Below are positions 1 to 7,787 of a stretch of 64,000 bases of DNA, piece by piece. Numbering within the stretch: position 1 is the stretch's first letter; the number at the start of each line of letters is the position of its first letter. The notes below the pieces were generated by a model that did no database searches, had not been told where the DNA came from, and was given only the letters and a program-made list of their open reading frames with translations. The stretch comes from Marinifilum caeruleilacunae. Its GTDB lineage: Bacteria > Bacteroidota > Bacteroidia > Bacteroidales > Marinifilaceae. A program made the position numbers and the translations under genes. The stretch is taken from the NCBI RefSeq assembly GCF_013141825.1, contig NZ_RZNH01000009.1, positions 1-64,000 of the forward strand, given 5' to 3'.

Positions 1-88
1 GTGGAGCCTTAATTTCAGAAATGACATCTTTGTTTTGTGTACTACAACTAATAAATAAGACTGTTAGAACAATAAGGTAGAATTTCAT
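1..88 (-). CDS. Lipoprotein, 5' fragment (runs off window)
   Basis: Reading the minus strand from the ATG at 88 gives an open frame to the window edge: a lysine, a hydrophobic stretch, then a lipobox-like LFISC followed by STQNKD. This is the start of an SPII lipoprotein, probably in the outer membrane or periplasm. Only 29 residues are visible, so the family cannot be named. It lies 115 bp downstream of the 204-749 gene on the same strand; no clear attC-like palindrome separates them. Confidence 0.6.
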   Translation of the reverse strand, partial: MKFYLIVLTVLFISCSTQNKDVISEIKAP

Positions 89-203
89 ATGATTATTTAA
101 TTGTTTCCGCATAATTCTTCAGTGGTGCTGGTTTAATGCAAAACATCATTATTGATAAAATTTGTAGGCATGTTTCCATATTAGAAGAAAACCATTCCTT
201 CTT

Positions 204-749
204 TTAATCAATCACGTGTTTCGTTACAAAGGATTTACCTCCAATAAACAATTCGAAATTCGTTCTTTTTACATCCATCAAGTCTGTAGTGATTTGTGAT
301 TTAAACTCATAGTCGATATTGTATATGCGTGTTAATTGATCTAAAACTTCCTTCTTTGGCGATAGTACTTTATACCTTTGGTTATAGAAATTTATCCCTC
401 CAATCCCTTTCCCAAGAAGCACCAGTCCTGCAACAAAAATGATGATTGTTATGGTATGAAAAATAATGGCTTCGGGTAAAATTGTTCCGATAAAGTAGGA
501 GAGGTAAATCACAGCAATTCCGATTATTAGATAGAAAACTAAATTTAAAATTGATTGCCTTTTTACATGTTTTAAATCTTCACACTCCAAATTGATTTCA
601 ACCAGTTTCTCTGCCAATTTCTGTTCAAGGCTAATATTTGAGCATTGTTTTTGAAATGAAGGCTTCTGCTTAGTTAAACCGCATATTATTCCACTTTTAA
701 AGTCGAAAGCCTGCAAATCGCATAATTCACAATGATTGGTTTTTTTCAT
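204..749 (-). CDS. Zinc-ribbon-like membrane protein, unknown function
   Basis: 181 residues. The N-terminus has cysteines at 7, 10, 23 and 36, a spacing that suggests a small metal-binding ribbon. A short helical linker follows, then two hydrophobic segments at about 68-88 and 95-115, then a soluble C-terminal part. It is likely an inner-membrane protein with a cytoplasmic metal-binding head. I do not recognise the family. About 50-120 bp upstream lies a promoter-like element shared with three genes at 55-58 kb, which suggests common regulation with those chromosomal genes rather than cassette expression. Confidence 0.7.
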   Translation of the reverse strand: MKKTNHCELCDLQAFDFKSGIICGLTKQKPSFQKQCSNISLEQKLAEKLVEINLECEDLKHVKRQSILNLVFYLIIGIAVIYLSYFIGTILPEAIIFHTITIIIFVAGLVLLGKGIGGINFYNQRYKVLSPKKEVLDQLTRIYNIDYEFKSQITTDLMDVKRTNFELFIGGKSFVTKHVID

Positions 750-799
750 ATTTATTAATCCTTTTTTATCATCGCATAATAGCTTCCTAAAATCTAGGC

Positions 800-868
800 C
801 AACTAAATTTACATATTATTTAATCACAGAAGCCAATGTGCCAAAAATTAAGAACTGGTTTAAATAGG
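800..868 (-). promoter_or_regulatory. Shared upstream element, copy 1
   Basis: On the minus strand this reads CCTATTTAAACCAGTTCTTA, then about 25 variable bases, then AATAATATGTAAATTTAG. The same layout occurs at 56281-56350, 57274-57343 and 58109-58180, each about 35-60 bp upstream of a minus-strand start codon. The distal block TAAATTTA resembles the Bacteroidota -7 box TAnnTTTG. The proximal block may be an activator site (inference). Confidence 0.5.
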
Positions 869-880
869 AGGGGGTCGTTT

Positions 881-912
881 TACCACGCTAGAGGATTCGT
901 GCGGCAGCGGAG
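881..912. repeat. REP hairpin copy 1
   Basis: TACCACGCTAGAGGATTCGT followed by GCGGCAGCGG. This is a variant of the dispersed hairpin CCACACGAAAGGATTCGTGTGG with a G-rich tail. It sits just downstream of the 918-1262 gene, where the end of the cassette would be expected. Confidence 0.7.
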
Positions 913-917
913 GTATT

Positions 918-1262
918 TTATTCTTTTTCTATTAGCCCATATTCTTCAATAGCATCATTCCAAATATGTTCTTTGTTTATTCTAATTACTTTTTTTACCA
1001 ATGTTGAAATAGTTTCTTGATTCAGATTTTCTTTGTTCATTTCTTCAATGAATAATGATGATTCTTTTCTGTCAAGAAATTCTGCTTTTTCATCCAGAGT
1101 ACAGCATCCATAACCATCAAAAGATATTCGTGCTAAAGAAATACGATTGTCAGTTGATACGTTAAAATCCAGGAACACGCAACTATCAAGACAGCCTAAA
1201 TAATAGTCAGCCTTTCTAGTCTCGGGCATCGTTGTTTTGAAAAATTCAAAGTTTTGATTCAT
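918..1262 (-). CDS. Hypothetical protein, cysteine-containing, 114 aa
   Basis: A small soluble protein without a signal peptide or membrane segment. Two cysteine pairs stand out (GCLDSC near residue 25 and GYGCC near residue 53), and the C-terminal half is helical and charged. I cannot name a family. Size and composition resemble orphan immunity-type proteins, but that is only an impression. It overlaps the preceding gene by an ATGA junction, so the two are translated together and form one cassette-like unit. The cassette start at 1517 reads GTTAGGTGTAATGAC; no matching end is seen, and a REP hairpin lies at that position. Confidence 0.6.
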   Translation of the reverse strand: MNQNFEFFKTTMPETRKADYYLGCLDSCVFLDFNVSTDNRISLARISFDGYGCCTLDEKAEFLDRKESSLFIEEMNKENLNQETISTLVKKVIRINKEHIWNDAIEEYGLIEKE

Positions 1263-1507
1263 ATTTCTATTTCAATTGTATCATTAGATGAGTTAGTTAA
1301 TTTGTTCACTTCATACTTTACTTTTTTAGAAGTCAATTTGTAGTCCATCTTGATATATTCCTCAATATCTTTTAGCGATTCGAAATCAAGAGATGCCATA
1401 TACTCTTCATACTCGTCTTGGATTTCTCTCCAGTCAGAGAATTGCTTTCTGCTTAAAAGCATCTTGTCATTTCTTAAAAATATGAGATTGTATTGCTTCA
1501 TTGTCAT
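1259..1507 (-). CDS. Hypothetical protein, 82 aa, first gene of two-gene cassette
   Basis: A short acidic, soluble protein with a central helical region and no recognisable motif. The first two possible starts are ATG codons six bases apart (MTMKQ). Either follows the attC-like boundary GTTAGGTGTA within three to nine bases, so there is almost no leader. Its stop overlaps the start of the 918-1262 gene by four bases, which implies translational coupling. A plus-strand ORF in the same place is only a shadow. Function unknown. Confidence 0.6.
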   Translation of the reverse strand: MTMKQYNLIFLRNDKMLLSRKQFSDWREIQDEYEEYMASLDFESLKDIEEYIKMDYKLTSKKVKYEVNKLTNSSNDTIEIEI

Positions 1508-1510
1508 TAC

Positions 1511-1640
1511 ACCTAACGGTGAGTATATGCAAAGTAGGTGATTGTATGCTTCATACTTTTCAAACCGTTACAATTTTAAAGCGGGTTATAACACTTTAAT
1601 TTACTACTATCATGCCTATTTTGTATATACATTGTTGTGC
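1511..1640 (-). repeat. attC-like site, 130 bp
   Basis: The outer boxes are ACCTAAC (plus strand, 1511-1517) and GTTGTGC (1634-1640). The inner arms GTATATGCAAAGTAGG and CCTATTTTGTATATAC pair imperfectly. The outer boxes do not match each other: each matches the far end of its own cassette. GTTGTGCCCC at the right matches the start GTTGTGACCC of the 1645-2451 unit. Confidence 0.75.
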
Positions 1641-1644
1641 CCCG

Positions 1645-2451
1645 TTATTCATTCTTCATCCAACCTATTCCATCAATCACCTTTAATTCTGTCAATTCAA
1701 TTAATTTTGGAATTCGATAAAAATTGTATGCCCAAATTTGTCCTAAATTATCTGTTATATCAATACCACCTTTTTTATACTTCTCTCCATTTTTAAATTC
1801 AATCTCAACATTCCAATAAACATGAGCAGTTGAAAAATTACCAAATTTTTTATCAATGAATTCAAAATCAAGCAATCTAACCATATCTTGAACATATTTA
1901 AAAGTGCTTTCCGCAACTTTACCTTTATAATCAGTCATTTTGTGACTATATGTACCAGAAGAGGTTTCAACAACACCCAAATCTTTTCTAACATAGAAGT
2001 CAAGATCATCATTAATAGTGAATGCTTCCTCAGGATACCCTCCTTCAACAATGCTTTTTTTGAATGTTATGCTTTTTAAAAATAATGTCGAATCATATAA
2101 TTGATTTCGATTATAGAGTACATATTCCCGTTTAAAGACTGGTATGGAATCTGATCTGGTATCTATAAGTTTTATTGAGTCCTTATTCATGAATTTAACA
2201 AATAGACTTGTCTCATCCCATCCTTTAAAATCATATACCTTTAAGGTGTCATCATGAAATTTATATTTGAATTTATTTTTATCAATTGATTTTATCAATG
2301 GGGTAAAGGTCAGAGAATCATTGTCAATTTGAAATATATACATTGATTCTTTTTCTATAAACTCTGCATTCAATGGAATTTCTATTCGATTCTCTTTACA
2401 TCCACAAAGAATCAAAATCAATAATATCCATATGTATGCTAGTTCTCTCAT
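1645..2451 (-). CDS. Cassette lipoprotein, 268 aa, unknown function
   Basis: The N-terminus is a lipoprotein signal with the lipobox LILCGC (Cys at about 18), then a mostly beta, acidic exported domain rich in D, K and F. Near residue 160 there is a SGTYSHK stretch and the C-terminus ends GIGWMKNE. I recognise no family. The gene fills a single cassette: start side GTTGTGACCC then A, end side GTTGTGCCCC then G, i.e. a near-perfect private repeat with the position-11 mismatch. The start codon lies 16 bp inside the boundary. Confidence 0.7.
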   Translation of the reverse strand: MRELAYIWILLILILCGCKENRIEIPLNAEFIEKESMYIFQIDNDSLTFTPLIKSIDKNKFKYKFHDDTLKVYDFKGWDETSLFVKFMNKDSIKLIDTRSDSIPVFKREYVLYNRNQLYDSTLFLKSITFKKSIVEGGYPEEAFTINDDLDFYVRKDLGVVETSSGTYSHKMTDYKGKVAESTFKYVQDMVRLLDFEFIDKKFGNFSTAHVYWNVEIEFKNGEKYKKGGIDITDNLGQIWAYNFYRIPKLIELTELKVIDGIGWMKNE

Positions 2452-2460
2452 TTTTATGGG

Positions 2461-2623
2461 TCACAACGCTTATGCTAATATTTAAGAGCTCCAGATAGCT
2501 ATCGAGATTAAAACTACCGCCTTATCAAAATCGTATGGCGCTTATTTTTTTTGCTACATCATCAAGTTGCGCCTGTCCCGATCCTTCGGGATCACCGCCC
2601 TTAAATTTTAACTTTTGTTGTGT
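2461..2623 (-). repeat. attC-like site, A type, 163 bp
   Basis: Outer boxes TCACAAC (2461) and GTTGTGT (2617-2623). The inner arms include GCTAATATTTAAGAGC and AAATTTTAACTTTTG. Two extra hairpins sit inside the arms: a degenerate GATAGCTATCGAG and CCCGATCCTTCGGGATC. The type sequence of the A family recurs at most sites in the array. Confidence 0.8.
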
Positions 2624-2630
2624 TTAGTTA

Positions 2631-3278
2631 TTAGCGTATTATTTCTTTGTTCAAAAATTTACCGTTGCTATCGTATGTTTTTATTATTGTTTTTCTTTCA
2701 CGATTATCCCAAGTTTCATATTCAAACAACTCACCAGCTTGGTCATAATATTCAACTCTCCTCTGAAGGTTCATACCTTTCAGATAGAATGTTTTTGTTT
2801 CTAAAGTACCATCTTCTCTGTATTGACTAATGTAATCTGGTTTACCTGAATTAAAATAACCTTCCACTCTTTTTGCACCATTTGAATAATAGTCAGTTTC
2901 ATAACCTTCGCAAGGTTTATCACATTTATAGTAATTCCAGAAAGATGAATGCAAAGCTCTTTCTGTAACAAACCTAATTGTCGAAACATTTAAAGTATCA
3001 ATAAGCTTGTCTTTTTTTTTAATATGAAGAATAGATGTAAAATAATAACTTAAATCGCCCGGAGTAAGATATCCACCAACCAAATATTTGCCTATTGTGT
3101 CAACTATTACCTTATTATTTTTAGAATAGAAGGTTTTGTTTTTTTCAATATCAAACAAGTCAAATTGTACCTGAGCAATTGTATCTGCACAAGTGTCGTA
3201 GAAAAAAAGTTCTACTTCGATTTGTGCAGTTGCTTTCTGCACAAATAAAATGGTTAACATAATGAGTAGTTTCTTCAT
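2631..3278 (-). CDS. Secreted protein with MORN-like (YwqK-type) repeats
   Basis: 215 residues with a cleavable signal peptide (ends near TAQIEVE). The C-terminal third has repeated Y-x-[N/D/E]-G motifs (YYSNGAKRVEG, YREDGTLETK, YDSNGKFLN), which are MORN-like repeats as in YwqK antitoxin-type proteins (family knowledge). Cysteines near residues 30, 119 and 123 may bond. It is probably periplasmic or surface exposed. It forms a single-gene cassette with matching ends GTTGTGTTTA-A-TTA and GTTGTGTTTA-G-TTA. The start codon follows the boundary by 12 bases. The precise function is unknown. Confidence 0.75.
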   Translation of the reverse strand: MKKLLIMLTILFVQKATAQIEVELFFYDTCADTIAQVQFDLFDIEKNKTFYSKNNKVIVDTIGKYLVGGYLTPGDLSYYFTSILHIKKKDKLIDTLNVSTIRFVTERALHSSFWNYYKCDKPCEGYETDYYSNGAKRVEGYFNSGKPDYISQYREDGTLETKTFYLKGMNLQRRVEYYDQAGELFEYETWDNRERKTIIKTYDSNGKFLNKEIIR

Positions 3279-3286
3279 TTAATTAA

Positions 3287-3416
3287 ACACAACGGTTTTG
3301 CTAAAATTTGAGGGCGATGTACAACCGCCGTCTTATCAAGTACCGCTTTCGTTTATTGTTTTAGTTACTTTATCTGGTTGAGCGTCACCGCTCATTAATT
3401 TTAACTTTTGTTAGGT
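3287..3416 (-). repeat. attC-like site, A type, 130 bp
   Basis: Outer boxes ACACAAC (3287-3293) and GTTAGGT (3410-3416), which do not pair with each other. The left arm GCTAAAATTTGAGGGCG pairs with the right arm TTAATTTTAAC and GCG blocks. An 8-base left spacer and 6-base right spacer separate the outer box from the arm, as in attC R and L boxes. Confidence 0.8.
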
Positions 3417-3438
3417 GTTGAGTATTCAAGTTTTCTAC

Positions 3439-3891
3439 CTAATTGTCTCTATAGTAAACAAATTCTTGACTATAGTTTATAGAATCAGATTTGAATATTC
3501 CTTGCTCAAACGCTTTTTTACGAATTTCAGGAAGTTTATCGAACCTTTTTTTTCTGAGTCTATCCGCTTTTCTGAGTGAAATAAAATCATAATGTACACC
3601 ATACATCATTATTATTTCTAACTTTTCACAATTGTCAGCAAATTTTATAGTCATTGGTTCCAGACCTACTAACCAAAACATCAATTGATCAGTTTCTTCT
3701 GGAATAGAAATATTAAATTCTCCATGTAAATAGGTTCTACCTATTTCTACAGTGTCTATACTATAAATTGAAACGCCAGGAAGCAATTCTAAATGTTCAC
3801 ATATTACAGTACCTTTTATGGCTCTTGTTTGTCCGTGAACAGCAGAAGTTAAAAAGATAAAAATTGAAAGTATTAATGTTAGTTTCATCAT
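3439..3891 (-). CDS. Secreted carboxypeptidase-regulatory-like domain protein
   Basis: 150 residues: signal peptide (cleavage near VHGQ), then a beta-sandwich with the signature of a carboxypeptidase D regulatory-like domain (KGTV, LPGVSIYS, GEFNISIP). This fold is common in Bacteroidota periplasmic and outer-membrane proteins, including the N-termini of SusC proteins. The last 45 residues are basic and helical. It stands alone, so it is not a truncated receptor. It is a cassette with ends GTTAGGTGTT-A-AG and GTTAGGTGTT-G-AG. The first Met may be redundant (MMKL). Confidence 0.7.
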   Translation of the reverse strand: MMKLTLILSIFIFLTSAVHGQTRAIKGTVICEHLELLPGVSIYSIDTVEIGRTYLHGEFNISIPEETDQLMFWLVGLEPMTIKFADNCEKLEIIMMYGVHYDFISLRKADRLRKKRFDKLPEIRKKAFEQGIFKSDSINYSQEFVYYRDN

Positions 3892-3913
3892 CTTTTGTCT
3901 TTTTTAGCTTAAC

Positions 3914-4042
3914 ACCTAACGGTCTTGCTAAAATTGGAGGGCGATTTACAACTACCACCTAATCAAAACTGTTTATGTTTATTGTTTTAGTTACATTATC
4001 TGGTTGAGCGTTGCAGCCCTTAAATTTTAACTTTTGTTGGAG
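3914..4042 (-). repeat. attC-like site, A type, 129 bp
   Basis: Outer boxes ACCTAAC (3914-3920) and GTTGGAG (4036-4042). The inner arms GCTAAAATTGGAGGGCG and GCCCTTAAATTTTAAC pair. The centre contains the conserved TTTATTGTTTTAGTTACATT motif of the A family. Confidence 0.8.
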
Positions 4043-4060
4043 CTTTCTCAGTTTATTTTA

Positions 4061-4459
4061 TCAATATACTAAATACCAGACAATCTCTGTATTAATTATT
4101 TCACCATTTGAATCAAAGAAAAAACTAATAAGATGGTGAGAACCTTTACTATTAGTTTTGTATTGGAAAGAATAGATTCCTTTTCCAATATTTTCTTTTA
4201 TAATAGAATCTGCTGGTTGTTCAAGCCCTTTATTTAGTTTCTCAAAGATTTCATCACAGGGAGTAAGTTCGAAATTTCTTATTCTAATCTGTCTCTTTGA
4301 AAGATCAAGACTATCTTGAACAGTCTGCATGAAATTTTCAGCTTCGGACTTAGCTTTTTTTATAACTGACTTATTAGGAAATACAATGTCACCCATAGTT
4401 TGACTAAACCCAGTTGCTTGAATAAGAACTAAAATTGTTATCATTAGATATTTAGTCAT
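4061..4459 (-). CDS. Secreted hypothetical protein, 132 aa
   Basis: A cleavable signal peptide (TGFSQTMGD, cleavage after about residue 19) precedes a small soluble domain with a charged helical first half and a beta-rich end (GIYSFQYKTN, FFFDSNGEI). One cysteine, so no internal disulfide. I do not recognise it. It is a single-gene cassette: start GTTGGGAGCAATC, end GTTGGAGCTTTC, matching if one base is lost. The ORF begins about 40 bp inside the boundary, a longer leader than its neighbours have. Confidence 0.7.
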   Translation of the reverse strand: MTKYLMITILVLIQATGFSQTMGDIVFPNKSVIKKAKSEAENFMQTVQDSLDLSKRQIRIRNFELTPCDEIFEKLNKGLEQPADSIIKENIGKGIYSFQYKTNSKGSHHLISFFFDSNGEIINTEIVWYLVY

Positions 4460-4492
4460 TGTATGTGTTTTATTTAGTTTGTATTAGATTGC

Positions 4493-4622
4493 TCCCAACG
4501 GTCTTGCTAAAATTTGAGGGCGATTTAAAACTGCCTCCTTATCAAAACCGCATTGCGTTTATTGTTTTTATTGCATTATCTATTTAAGCGTCACCGCCCT
4601 TTAATTTTAACTTTTGTTAGCG
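4493..4622 (-). repeat. attC-like site, A type, 130 bp
   Basis: Outer boxes TCCCAAC (4493-4499) and GTTAGCG (4616-4622), clearly mismatched with each other. Arms GCTAAAATTTGAGGGCG and CGCCCTTTAATTTTAAC pair. The stop codon of the 4617-5414 gene lies inside the right outer box. Confidence 0.8.
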
Positions 4623-5414
4623 AGCGTATTTCTTTCTATTTTCTTCACTAAATACTATTGGTATTGTCCATCCCATTCTATAAACTTTACCATGTCGGTA
4701 ATATACATCCCATTCTGGGATCAAATTAACGACTCTTAACGCCTCTTGATTTAGTAGTTCGTTTTTCAAACCTCTCAAGATGACAATACTATCTGGTTTC
4801 AATTTTTCACCTGATTTTATTGATATAAATACTCTCGCTTTTTTATTTTCTAAATTAGGTACTAGGTTCCAGTTAATGTTTGTATAAATGAAATTTCTAA
4901 GGCTGTCTTGATTTTCAGTAAAAACTGACTTATAAGATTTAGAGTTGTCATATTCTATTTGTTCCGTTAAAATTCCACTAGTGAATGAAAAAGTAAGCTC
5001 CTTTTCATACAAAGAATCATATCCACTATGAAAGTATTGAATTAACTTACCCTTAGGTGCTAATGTGTTTCCTGTAAACCAATGGGCAAAGACTCTCTCT
5101 GTACCAAATTCTTCTTTCAAGTTAAAATATTCGGGATTTTTACTGTAACAACCTTTTTGAATTCTAACAAGAAACAGACTATCATTAGTTAATTCCCATG
5201 TTGCTTGATAACCACGATAACAGGCTGTACTTGTCCATTTAAGTTCGTATTCATTAATCGTTCTCTTCTGTTTTTTCTCAAAGTACTCTTCCAACGGATT
5301 AGCAAATAGTTTCAATGTATCACCTTTATAAATTAAAATATCACCCACCTGTCCAGTTGCATATCCAGACAAGGGCAGAAGTATTATTGTCAATATTTTA
5401 ATTAGTCGTTTCAT
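4617..5414 (-). CDS. Periplasmic protein with TonB C-terminal-like domain
   Basis: 265 residues with a signal peptide ending near YATG. Roughly residues 185-255 look like a TonB C-terminal-like module (ARVFISIKSGEKL, LLNQEALRVVNLIPEW, GKVYRMGWTIPIVF), the domain that energises outer-membrane receptors. There is no N-terminal TM anchor or proline-rich spacer, so this is not an ordinary TonB; a soluble relative is more likely. The cassette ends match over 16 bases apart from position 11 (GTTAGCGAGC-A-TAT and GTTAGCGAGC-G-TAT). The stop codon is inside the attC-like site, as often seen in integron cassettes. Confidence 0.7.
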   Translation of the reverse strand: MKRLIKILTIILLPLSGYATGQVGDILIYKGDTLKLFANPLEEYFEKKQKRTINEYELKWTSTACYRGYQATWELTNDSLFLVRIQKGCYSKNPEYFNLKEEFGTERVFAHWFTGNTLAPKGKLIQYFHSGYDSLYEKELTFSFTSGILTEQIEYDNSKSYKSVFTENQDSLRNFIYTNINWNLVPNLENKKARVFISIKSGEKLKPDSIVILRGLKNELLNQEALRVVNLIPEWDVYYRHGKVYRMGWTIPIVFSEENRKKYAR

Positions 5415-5421
5415 ATATGCT

Positions 5422-5732
5422 CGCTAACGTACGCATAAACACAATGTTGTATTTATTTATCTTATAAGGTGCATTGCACAATACATCCGTATTTGGTATG
5501 TAATGTACAATAAATATAATTTATTTTAGTAAATCTTCTCCTGGGTTTTTAATGGTTTATTACTAATTATTAATTGCTAATTGTTCATTAAAAAACTCTC
5601 CATTTTTCAACTCCCAAATTTCATAAGTCGATGCTCAGTATGGCTTTGTCGATGCTCAATACCTGTTTGTCGATATCGCTTGCCTGTCACCTATCATTCT
5701 CTTAAAATTAGCGATCGCTAAAGAGAAACCGA
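5422..5732. other. Array left-arm edge: half attC-like box, no gene
   Basis: CGCTAAC at 5422-5428 is the start box of the 4617-5414 cassette, but no convincing partner arm is found to its right, so the site is broken here. The remainder is AT-rich with short TTAATTGCTAATTGTTCATT repeats near 5565-5590. It must hold the promoter of the plus-strand operon at 5733. No gene seen. Confidence 0.5.
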
Positions 5733-6293
5733 ATGCGTATGAAAATACAGGAGCAAAATATCATTCAAAAACTAAAAGGGGGAAAGGAATCGGGACTGCG
5801 CGAAATGTTCGATTTGTACTATACCCCTTTGTGTGTATTTGCCCTAAAGTATATCGACGATTTCGATGAAGTGGAAGACCTGGTTCAGGATATTTTTGTT
5901 GGCTTTTGGGAAAAGAAAAGAGTGAACAATCTTACAGGCTCTCTAAAATCTTACCTCTTTACTTCGGTTCGGAACAATGCCCTTAGCAAAATGAAAAAGG
6001 AGAATCGTTTTTGCATTGAAAGCTTAAACGATGAATTCGATTTGCCCGACGAAGAGGCCGATTTCGACAAGGAAGCTTTTGAAATTAGAAAGCAGGGCAT
6101 TTACAAGGAAATTGAAAAGCTGCCCAGCCAAAGCCGTAAGGTTTTCGAACTGATTATCTTTAGCAATTACCCTTACGATATGGTGGCACAAGAGCTCAAC
6201 ATCTCGCTCAATACTGTAAAAACACATTTCTCAAGAGCCTTGAAAAAGCTCCGCTCATCATTGGGAGTAATTATCGCCATTTTACTCAGCTAA
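5733..6293 (+). CDS. ECF sigma-70 factor (FecI-like) of SusC/D operon
   Basis: 186 residues. Sigma region 2 is at about residues 20-95 (FALKYIDDFDEVEDLVQDIF, the core-binding and -10 region); region 4 is near 125-175 with the HTH LNISLNTVKTHFSRALKKLR. This is a Bacteroidota extracytoplasmic function sigma factor, which would direct RNA polymerase to the downstream receptor operon when released by the FecR protein at 6515. A start three codons later (MKIQEQ) is equally possible. The 221 bp gap to fecR holds no gene. Confidence 0.92.
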   Translation: MRMKIQEQNIIQKLKGGKESGLREMFDLYYTPLCVFALKYIDDFDEVEDLVQDIFVGFWEKKRVNNLTGSLKSYLFTSVRNNALSKMKKENRFCIESLNDEFDLPDEEADFDKEAFEIRKQGIYKEIEKLPSQSRKVFELIIFSNYPYDMVAQELNISLNTVKTHFSRALKKLRSSLGVIIAILLS

Positions 6294-6514
6294 TTGTACA
6301 GTTCGCTTACAGACCAGGGGCAGAAAGCCAATCGAAAAAATCAGAAACTTATTAGAATCTTTTACACAGTTCGGCTGAAGGCGTGTGTGTATGAGCTATG
6401 AGCAAGTCAATAAGGTCTAAGTCATTTTTTTGATAAAGATTTGTCACCCATACGCTTTATTCAGATTCCTATTAATGAGAATACACACTTAATAGCGAAT
6501 AAAGCATGTAAAAA
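6294..6514. other. Intergenic, sigma factor to FecR
   Basis: 221 bp with no gene. It probably carries a separate promoter for the FecR/SusC/SusD operon, possibly recognised by the ECF sigma factor itself. I see no unambiguous -33/-7 pair. Confidence 0.3.
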
Positions 6515-7702
6515 ATGAATATCAGCGAGGAACACATTATCAATTTGTTAAGCCAATACTGCAAGGGGGAACTTGGGGTAGAAGCGCAGGAAGAATTGAT
6601 TCAGATCCTAAAAGATCCTGAAGGTAAAAAGCAGTTTGCCAGGTACCATAAAATTTACCAGGAAGGTCGATCGGAAGCATTTCTAAAGCAGCTGAACCAA
6701 GAGGCTGCCTGGCAGAAAATCAGTGCCCGAACCCGAAAAGTAAAAATACTACAGCTTGCCAAAAGGAAACCAGAACATTGGCTCCCTTATGCAGCAGCCA
6801 TAGTAATTTTTGCCTTGGTAGGCTATTTTTTAATTGATGACAGCCTAAAACGAGTAGATTATACCGCCCAATACAATTTCGAAGAACTGGTAGATGTAGA
6901 AGGAGAAGAAGCCATGCTGCAAATGGCCGATGGCTCGGTGGTGAATTTGCAAGAGAAGCAGCAATTGGAACTGGCCGAAGCAGATGGTACCAAAATCTAC
7001 AAAGATTCAACGAATAGCATTCGCTATACACAGAATACCGATGCAAACAAAACCGCCTTACTATACAACAAGGTGTTTGTGCCCAAAGGAGGCGAATACC
7101 AGTTGAGCCTGGGCGATGGTAGCCTGGTGATTCTGAATGCAGACTCCGAATTGAAATTCCCAACCCAATTTGACCCAAACAAAAGAGAAGTTTACCTCAA
7201 AGGTGAAGCCTTTTTCCAAATTGCTCACCATAGCAAAGCACCTTTTGTGGTGCATGCTTACGACTCTAAAGTTAAGGTGTTGGGTACCCAGTTTAATGTG
7301 AGTGCCTACCGCGACCAGGAATTTATTGCCACCACCCTGGTAAAAGGGAGTGTGCAGGTCGATAATCTGGGCAGAAGTGCATTGCTAAAGCGGGGAGAGC
7401 AATCGAAAATTTACAGGGGCAAAGAGGAAATTGCAGTAAAGCAGGTCGACACAGACTTGTATACTTCGTGGATACATGGCGTTTACGAGTTTGAAAATAC
7501 CGAACTGCAATACATTATGGCACAGCTGAGCCGATGGTACAATGTGAAATTCTTTTTCGAAAAGGAAGCTTACAAAAGCATTCGCTTTACAGGGGCCATT
7601 GAGCGTGAGAATTCTTTTGAATATGCCTTGCAGCTAATTGGCAAAGTGGCAGATGTACATTTCGCCATAAGGGATGGATGTGTTGTTGTTGGCAAAAAAT
7701 AA
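6515..7702 (+). CDS. FecR-family anti-sigma factor
   Basis: 395 residues. The cytoplasmic N-terminus (residues 1-85) would bind the sigma factor; a single TM segment lies near 88-106 (LPYAAAIVIFALVGYFLI). The periplasmic part has the FecR domain (VFVPKGGEYQLSLGDGSLV, FPTQF, REVYLKGEAFFQIAH, FVVHAYDSKVKVLGTQFNV) and a C-terminal DUF4974-like domain (LQYIMAQLSRWYNVKFFF). It relays the substrate-loaded state of the SusC STN domain to the sigma factor. It is followed by a hairpin and the SusC gene 85 bp downstream. Confidence 0.93.
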   Translation: MNISEEHIINLLSQYCKGELGVEAQEELIQILKDPEGKKQFARYHKIYQEGRSEAFLKQLNQEAAWQKISARTRKVKILQLAKRKPEHWLPYAAAIVIFALVGYFLIDDSLKRVDYTAQYNFEELVDVEGEEAMLQMADGSVVNLQEKQQLELAEADGTKIYKDSTNSIRYTQNTDANKTALLYNKVFVPKGGEYQLSLGDGSLVILNADSELKFPTQFDPNKREVYLKGEAFFQIAHHSKAPFVVHAYDSKVKVLGTQFNVSAYRDQEFIATTLVKGSVQVDNLGRSALLKRGEQSKIYRGKEEIAVKQVDTDLYTSWIHGVYEFENTELQYIMAQLSRWYNVKFFFEKEAYKSIRFTGAIERENSFEYALQLIGKVADVHFAIRDGCVVVGKK

Positions 7703-7703
7703 A

Positions 7704-7729
7704 ACAGGAAGTATCGACCTACTTCCTGT
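7704..7729 (+). promoter_or_regulatory. Perfect 10-bp inverted repeat between FecR and SusC genes
   Basis: ACAGGAAGTA, a six-base loop TCGACC, then TACTTCCTGT. There is no T-tract, so it is probably an mRNA stabiliser, processing site or partial attenuator between the regulator gene and the highly expressed receptor gene rather than a full terminator. Confidence 0.55.
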
Positions 7730-7787
7730 TCGTGATAGTTAACACCATTGTTGGCGCAATGGTATCTATTAACCTCAATCTAAAATT